From assembly GCF_905373215.1 (NCBI RefSeq), contig NZ_CAJPRT010000005.1, forward strand, positions 1 to 64,000: DNA of 64,000 bases, given 5' to 3'. The position numbers were made by a program, and so were the translations under genes. Each line of letters begins with the position of its first letter. The stretch's first letter is position 1. The stretch is from an uncultured Campylobacter sp. (lineage in GTDB: Bacteria > Campylobacterota > Campylobacteria > Campylobacterales > Campylobacteraceae). The notes beneath the pieces are model-generated. The model was not told the DNA's origin, ran no database searches, and was given only the letters and a program-made list of their open reading frames with translations. This document shows positions 59,167 to 64,000 of the stretch, in pieces.

Positions 59167-61947
59167 GTGGGTGAAGAAAAAAAGGCTTTTAGCGTCAGAG
59201 AGATCGACGAAGGATCGGACGATCAAAAAGGCGCGCAATCAATGGGTACCGACAAAGCTGCCTTAAGCGAAAATTTCGCTAGTGAGGGAAATTTTGACGC
59301 AGAGTATTCCGCAGGCGGCGGAGAGAATTTTAGCGGCGAAAATGCCGAGATTGAGGGTAGCGAGGATACCGCGCCTCAGAGCGATAAAAATTCCGCGCTT
59401 GATGCAAAAAATTCTGCGAGCAAAAATTCCGCGCACACCGGCGTTAAAAATTTAAGCGACGATCAAGCGCGCGCTGTTTCTGCAAAAATGCGAGCACAAA
59501 AAAAATCCAAAAAGGCTAAAAAATCAAGCGGACGAAATTCCGCCTCGGTAAATTCTGAAAATTCCGCAGGCGCAAATTCTACAAACTCAAATTTAAAGGG
59601 CGCTGCAAATTCCACGAGCAAAAATTCTACAAATAAAAATTCCTCTGGCGTTGCGAACTCTACAAATAAAAATTCCGCAAAAGCCGCTAATTTGGCTAAA
59701 TTTAAAAATGCGAATTCCGCAAGTGCTTTAAATTCTACAAACGGCATAAATTCTGATAATTCTAAAAGCTTTACAGCAGAAAATTCCCAAAATTCTAAAA
59801 ATCAGTCAGCTGGCGCGCTTCCTGCCAGGCGTAGAATTTTTGGCTTCATAAAAAATTATGAGTTTTCAAAGCATATTTTGCTGATGATTTTGTTTGCATT
59901 TGCCTTTAGCGTGGCGTTTCGTATGTGGTGGGTGTATTGGGCGAGCGGATTTCCGAACTACTTTTTTTGGGATGGCGAGCTGATGATAAACACCAACGAC
60001 GGCTACGCCTTTGCAGAGGGTGCGCGCGACCGCCTCGCGGGTTTTCATCAGCCCAACGATCTTAGTTATTTTAGCGCGCCGCTTTCGATCGTGACGGCGT
60101 TTTTGGCTGAAATTTTGCCCTTTAAAATCGAGACGATATTCGTTTATCTGCCGGCTTTGTTTAGCTCGCTCATCGTAGTGCCGATCTTGCTTATCTCAAG
60201 TGAGTTTCGCTGCATGCGCGCGGGCTTCATCGGCGCGCTTGTCGCGAGCGTGGCGAATAGCTACTACAACCGCACTATGGCGGGGTATTACGACACCGAT
60301 ATGCTAAATATCGTGCTTGCGATGTGTATTTTGTGGGCGCTCATCCGCATTTGTACGCGCGGTTCGCGCAGCACGCTGTTTTGGCTGGGCGCGTTTGTGA
60401 TATTTTATATGTGGTGGTATCCGTCCAGCTTCTCGCTAAATTCCATGATGCTCGCCGTATTTTTCGCCTACACGCTGATTTTTAAACGAAAAAGTGCGGT
60501 AAATTACGAAGCGATGATTATCTTTTTGATCGCGCTTTGCTCCACGCCTTTGGTAGCTAAAATTTTAATCTCGCTCACGCTATTTTGGCTCTTTGCGTTT
60601 AGAGGAAAGCTATTAAATTTTAAAATTTTAACGATTATCGGCGCGCTTGCCGTAGTCTTTTTCGTCGCAAACGGAGGTCTTAGCCCGATCATCTTTCAGG
60701 CGAAATTTTATATCTTCCGCTCCCTTGCGGACAACGCCGATACGGCATTTCATTTTTTCAATGTCAATCAAACGATCCAAGAATCTGGCATCGTGCCACC
60801 TAAGATCTTTATGGAGCGCATCAGCTCGCACGTCGCGGTTTTCGTGATCGCGGCGATCGGATACGTAGTACTTTGCTTTAGGCATAAGGAATTTTTACTC
60901 TCGATCCCGCTTCTGCTTTTGGGCTTTGCGGCAAACAAAGCGGGCCTTAGATTTACGATCTACGCCGTGGGCGTGATGGGGCTGAGCTTTGGATATATTT
61001 TGTATTTTTGCGTAAAGCGCTTGGATCTGCCAAAGATCGCTGCACGCGCGATACTGCTTATTTTGACGGCGCTTGCGATCTATCCTGCGTGGCAGCACAT
61101 CGTCTCGTACAAGGTCGATACGGTCTTTTATCAAAGCGAGGTGCGGGTGCTTGACGAGCTCAAAGATAAGGCGCAGCGCGAGGATTACGCGCTTTCGTGG
61201 TGGGACTACGGATACGGCATACGCTATTACAGCGACGTAAAAACCCTTATCGACGGCGGCAAACACCTAGGCAACGATAATTTCCCCGTTAGCTTTGCAC
61301 TTTTTAGAGATCAGATGAGCTCCGCAAATATGGCGCGCCTGGATGTCGAATACACCGAGCGCGGATATAGCGAAAAAATTCCAAACAAGCTAAAGCAAAT
61401 TTTAAAAGACTATAACGCGACTGATGTAAATGATTTTATCTTAAGCTTGGGACTGGCTGATTTTAAGCCGCCGAAGCCTACGCGTGACATCTACTACATC
61501 CTGCCCGATCGTATGATGAATATCTTTCCCGTCGTCACGCAGTTTTCAAACATCGACATCACCGACGGCAAGCAGCTGGGCGAGCTGTTTTTCATAACGA
61601 GCGATAGGTTTGTTCAGGATCAAAGCGGCGTGCATATGGACAACGGCTTTTCGATCTCGCCGAGCCTTTTAAATTTAGAATATAGCGGCAGAAAATTCGC
61701 GATCAATACCTTTTACGAAACGAGCTACGACGCGAGCGGCAAGCTTTCGGTAAAAGAGTTTAATATGGACAGCAGCGCGCAATTTTACGTGATTTTCATG
61801 CGCGATTACGGGCGGTTTTTGCTGATGGATAGAGCGATGCTAAACTCGAGCTACATTCAGCTTTTTGTATTTGAAAGATATAGGCCTGAGCTATTCGAGC
61901 CTGTGATCTTAAGCCCTGCTGTGAAAGTTTATAAATTAAAGCGCTAG
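59167..61947 (+). CDS. pglB: Oligosaccharyltransferase PglB with long N-terminal extension
   Basis: 926 residues against 713 in C. jejuni. The conserved protein begins near residue 226: membrane segments, MINTNDGYAFAEGARD, ANSYYNRTMAGYYDTDM, TIQESG (the external-loop Glu), the WWDYG motif at 678-682 and the MMNIFPVV stretch matching the MI motif. It transfers the lipid-linked glycan to Asn of exported proteins. WWDYGYG replaces the WWDYGYP I recall from C. jejuni. The first ~225 residues are Asn/Ser/Ala/Lys-rich low complexity and should be cytoplasmic. GTG 59167 has AAGGAAA upstream, so the extension appears to be translated. Confidence 0.95.
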   Translation: MGEEKKAFSVREIDEGSDDQKGAQSMGTDKAALSENFASEGNFDAEYSAGGGENFSGENAEIEGSEDTAPQSDKNSALDAKNSASKNSAHTGVKNLSDDQARAVSAKMRAQKKSKKAKKSSGRNSASVNSENSAGANSTNSNLKGAANSTSKNSTNKNSSGVANSTNKNSAKAANLAKFKNANSASALNSTNGINSDNSKSFTAENSQNSKNQSAGALPARRRIFGFIKNYEFSKHILLMILFAFAFSVAFRMWWVYWASGFPNYFFWDGELMINTNDGYAFAEGARDRLAGFHQPNDLSYFSAPLSIVTAFLAEILPFKIETIFVYLPALFSSLIVVPILLISSEFRCMRAGFIGALVASVANSYYNRTMAGYYDTDMLNIVLAMCILWALIRICTRGSRSTLFWLGAFVIFYMWWYPSSFSLNSMMLAVFFAYTLIFKRKSAVNYEAMIIFLIALCSTPLVAKILISLTLFWLFAFRGKLLNFKILTIIGALAVVFFVANGGLSPIIFQAKFYIFRSLADNADTAFHFFNVNQTIQESGIVPPKIFMERISSHVAVFVIAAIGYVVLCFRHKEFLLSIPLLLLGFAANKAGLRFTIYAVGVMGLSFGYILYFCVKRLDLPKIAARAILLILTALAIYPAWQHIVSYKVDTVFYQSEVRVLDELKDKAQREDYALSWWDYGYGIRYYSDVKTLIDGGKHLGNDNFPVSFALFRDQMSSANMARLDVEYTERGYSEKIPNKLKQILKDYNATDVNDFILSLGLADFKPPKPTRDIYYILPDRMMNIFPVVTQFSNIDITDGKQLGELFFITSDRFVQDQSGVHMDNGFSISPSLLNLEYSGRKFAINTFYETSYDASGKLSVKEFNMDSSAQFYVIFMRDYGRFLLMDRAMLNSSYIQLFVFERYRPELFEPVILSPAVKVYKLKR

Positions 61948-61979
61948 ATAAAATTTTGCCGCAAGCTAAGGAGAAATTT

Positions 61980-62033
61980 ATGAAATTTAATCTCGCAACG
62001 CCAAGCAAGGAATGCAGCAGATGGCTCGCATAG
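61980..62033 (+). CDS. 17-residue leader ORF overlapping pglA
   Basis: ATG 61980 follows a strong AAGGAG site at the right distance and is followed by 16 sense codons to TAG 62031-62033. That stop lies inside pglA in another frame. It could be a leader peptide that couples translation of pglA to upstream translation, or a relic of an older pglA start displaced by a frameshift. Confidence 0.4.
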   Translation: MKFNLATPSKECSRWLA

Positions 62034-63148
62034 GGTTTTTAAGCCATGCCGATATGAGCTTACATTTCTTTCGTCGCCCGATAATGCAGGCTTTAAAAGA
62101 GCGCGGACACGAGGTTTTTGCAATCGCTCCTCGCGGCGCTTATACGCAGGATTTGGTACGCGATTTTAATGCCGTAACCTACGATCTTGATCGAGCTAGC
62201 CTAAATCCGCTTACCGTATTTAGCAACACCAAAGCCCTTGCGCGCGAGCTAAAGAAGCTAAATTTGGACCTGCTGCAAACAGCTGCGCACAAATCAAACG
62301 TGTTTGGTACGCTGGCGGCTCGAGAGGCGGGTATAAAATATGTGATAAACTTAGTCGAGGGGCTGGGCAGCTTTTATATCGACGATGATATTAAAACAAG
62401 GCTCGTGAGGGCTGTCTTGGAGAAGCTTTATAAATTTTCATTTTCGCAGGCGGATGCTTGCGTATTTGTAAACGATGCCGATCCTGATTATATGCTATCT
62501 CGCGGGCTTATTGCGAAGCAAAAGGTCATAAGGATTAAAAGTGTAGGCGTAGATGCTGAAAGGTTCAACCCCCAAATCGTTAGTGCAGCGGATCTGGGCG
62601 AGGATTTGCATGGCAAAAAGATCGTACTGATGATAGCTCGCGCGATGTGGCATAAGGGCGTGAGAGAATTCTACGAAGCAGCAGAAATTTTAAAAGATCG
62701 ATCGGATGCGAAATTCGTCTTCGTAGGCGAGGGCTTTGCGGGCAATAAAAGCACCGCCGATCCTACGTTTTTGCGAAGCGGTGAGGTGCATTATCTGGGT
62801 GCCAGAAACGATGTGCCAGAGCTTTTGAAGGCTAGTTACTTGCTGGCACTTCCTAGCTACAAGGAGGGCTTTCCGCGCACGGTTTTAGAGGCGATGAGCA
62901 TGGCGCGAGCCTGCGTGGTAAGCGACTGTAGCGGCTGCGTCGAGGCGGTGCAAGAGGGGATAAACGGCCTAATCTGCCGCACTCGCGACGCAGAGGGTCT
63001 TGCGCGAAAGATCGAAATTTTATTAGACGATGCTACGCTTTGCGAAAGGCTTGGACGAAACGGGCGCGAGATAGTACTTGCAAATTACGACGAAAAGATC
63101 GTCACGGAAAAATATTTAGAGGTTTATAGGAAATTTATCGATGTATAG
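62021..63148 (+). CDS. pglA: GT4 glycosyltransferase PglA (first GalNAc transferase)
   Basis: 375 residues. RIGFLSHAD, LDRASLNPLTVFSN, TAAHKSNVFGTLAA, NLVEGLGSFYIDDD, LMIARAMWHKGVREFYEAA, VHYLGARNDVPELL and the C-terminal SYKEGFPRTVLEAM follow C. jejuni PglA, which adds GalNAc to Und-PP-diNAcBac. ATG 62021 is chosen over 62012 because AAGGA lies 9 bases before it. The short ORF at 61980 overlaps this start. The gene overlaps pglC by 8 bases. Confidence 0.94.
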   Translation: MARIGFLSHADMSLHFFRRPIMQALKERGHEVFAIAPRGAYTQDLVRDFNAVTYDLDRASLNPLTVFSNTKALARELKKLNLDLLQTAAHKSNVFGTLAAREAGIKYVINLVEGLGSFYIDDDIKTRLVRAVLEKLYKFSFSQADACVFVNDADPDYMLSRGLIAKQKVIRIKSVGVDAERFNPQIVSAADLGEDLHGKKIVLMIARAMWHKGVREFYEAAEILKDRSDAKFVFVGEGFAGNKSTADPTFLRSGEVHYLGARNDVPELLKASYLLALPSYKEGFPRTVLEAMSMARACVVSDCSGCVEAVQEGINGLICRTRDAEGLARKIEILLDDATLCERLGRNGREIVLANYDEKIVTEKYLEVYRKFIDV

Positions 63149-63746
63149 GGGCTTTTTAAAACGCGCGCTTGATTTTACGGCGGCTTTGATTTTGATTATT
63201 TTGGTTTCGCCCGTGATGGCGCTTACGTGGTTCTTGATCCGCAAGCACATTAGCAAAAGCACGATTTTTACGCAATCTCGCCCTGGGTTTGATGAGCAAA
63301 TTTTTAAAATTTACAAATTTAAAACGATGAGCGACGAGCGCGGCGCGGACGGCGAGCTTCTGCCCGACGAAGAGCGGCTGAACGATTACGGCAAAAAGAT
63401 CCGCGCGCTAAGCCTGGATGAGCTGCCGCAGCTTTTCAACGTGCTAAAGGGCGATATGAGCTTCATCGGGCCGCGACCGTTGCTGATCGAATACTTGCCG
63501 CTTTATTCGCCGCCGCAGCGCCTTAGGCACAGCGTGCGCCCGGGCATCACGGGGCTTGCGCAGGTAAACGGTCGCAACGCGATCAGCTGGGAGAAAAAAT
63601 TTGAGTTTGATACGTATTACGCGCAGAATTTAAGCTTCGCGCTCGATCTTAAGATCGCGCTTTTAACGATAAAAAAGGTGCTTGCGAAAGAGGGCGTGAA
63701 TAAAGAGGGTATGGCGACGACGGAGAAATTTAATGGACACAACTAA
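63141..63746 (+). CDS. pglC: Undecaprenyl-phosphate bacillosamine-phosphotransferase PglC
   Basis: 201 residues, minimal monotopic phosphoglycosyl transferase. One re-entrant N-terminal hydrophobic helix (TAALILIILVSPVMALTWFL) is followed by KIYKFKTMSDER, the catalytic LDELPQLFNVLKGDMSFIGPRP and RPGITGLAQVNGRN. It starts the N-glycan by moving phospho-diNAcBac from UDP-diNAcBac to Und-P. It overlaps pglA by 8 bases and pglD by 14. Confidence 0.96.
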   Translation: MYRGFLKRALDFTAALILIILVSPVMALTWFLIRKHISKSTIFTQSRPGFDEQIFKIYKFKTMSDERGADGELLPDEERLNDYGKKIRALSLDELPQLFNVLKGDMSFIGPRPLLIEYLPLYSPPQRLRHSVRPGITGLAQVNGRNAISWEKKFEFDTYYAQNLSFALDLKIALLTIKKVLAKEGVNKEGMATTEKFNGHN

Positions 63747-64000
63747 AATTTACGTTTACGGCGCAAGCGGACACGGGCTGGTGGTCGCGGATGTCGCGCT
63801 AGCCGCACGCGGGGCTAAATTTAGCGAGGTCATTTTTTTAGACGACGCAGCGGGGCTGAAATTTAGCGAGGATCTGCCGAAGCATCCCCTAATAATCGCA
63901 ATCGGCGATAATAAAACCCGCGCAAAGATCCAAGAGAGAGTATCGCGCGCCGGTTTTGAGATAGCGACGCTAATTCATCAAAGCGCGATCGTTAGCGCAA
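63733..64000 (+). CDS. pglD: UDP-4-amino-sugar acetyltransferase PglD (partial)
   Basis: 89 codons, cut by the window edge. The N-terminal UDP-binding domain shows IYVYGASGHGLVVADVA and LIIAIGDNKTRAKIQ; the beginning of the left-handed beta-helix (TLIHQSAIVSA) is just visible. PglD acetylates UDP-4-amino-4,6-dideoxy-GlcNAc to UDP-diNAcBac with acetyl-CoA, making the PglC substrate. ATG 63733 lies inside the end of pglC. Confidence 0.92.
   Translation, partial: MDTTKIYVYGASGHGLVVADVALAARGAKFSEVIFLDDAAGLKFSEDLPKHPLIIAIGDNKTRAKIQERVSRAGFEIATLIHQSAIVSA

Noticed and set aside
59250..59800. Asn-rich extension of PglB as a cluster of N-glycosylation sequons (D/E-X-N-X-S/T)
   Set aside because: Scanning the text by eye I found the needed acidic residue at -2 and Ser/Thr at +2 rarely together. 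The segment should also be cytoplasmic.

Overview
The window looks like a chromosome segment of a Campylobacter (Epsilonproteobacteria / Campylobacterota). The evidence is gene order and protein content. murD-mraY / gpmI-fabG-acpP-fabF-accA has the order I know from Campylobacter jejuni, and the right end carries an N-linked protein glycosylation (pgl) locus with galE, pglJ, pglB, pglA, pglC and pglD. The mixed base composition (most genes near 50% G+C by eye, dotted with AAATTT-type words) fits an oral species such as C. gracilis better than C. jejuni. That species guess is weak.

Layout. 1-5.8 kb: an A+T-rich Wzx/Wzy-type polysaccharide cluster (flippase, GT2, EpsG-like polymerase, GT4) facing a convergent initiating sugar-phosphate transferase. 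5.9-15.8 kb: tRNA-Phe, murD, an unknown gene, mraY, divergent gpmI, then fabG-acpP-fabF-accA and rho. 16-22.4 kb: an orphan membrane-anchored protein, two tandem SNF-family Na+ symporters, a nitroreductase, thyX and an unknown gene. 22.6-28.7 kb: a DJ-1/PfpI protein, ung, three paralogous amino-acid binding proteins without a permease, and a membrane protein. 29.1-34.4 kb: radA, brnQ, and a patch of hypotheticals with a DUF1963-like gene and a decayed copy of its 3' end. 34.5-38.7 kb: tlpA-like/ftsY (minus), fthC-rny, and an Ysc84-like protein. 39.2-42.1 kb: DedA, a barnase-like RNase with overlapping barstar, and small genes. 42.3-46.7 kb: gap-pgk-tpiA, fabI and a small gene. 46.9-49.1 kb: an exonuclease and a secreted ATP-dependent DNA ligase. 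49.1-64 kb: the pgl locus, cut by the window edge inside pglD.

How the genes work together. PglC (with PglD and enzymes beyond the window) should start an undecaprenyl-linked glycan. PglA, PglJ and other glycosyltransferases extend it, and PglB moves it to Asn. Between galE and pglJ, where C. jejuni has the ABC flippase PglK plus PglH and PglI, this genome has a Wzx-type flippase, an FrhB-like iron-sulfur protein, a polysaccharide pyruvyl transferase and three glycosyltransferases. I read this as a variant N-glycan, possibly carrying a pyruvate ketal.

The most unusual features are: (1) that pgl cassette; (2) repeated in-frame Asn/Ser/Ala-rich insertions made of a degenerate AAAATTCCGC-like DNA unit inside otherwise conserved genes, including a ~225-residue N-terminal extension of PglB; (3) a membrane-anchored barnase homologue with its barstar in an ATGA-coupled pair; (4) a set of long inverted repeats with AAATTT cores at gene 3' ends. 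I see no rRNA, CRISPR array, insertion sequence or phage gene.
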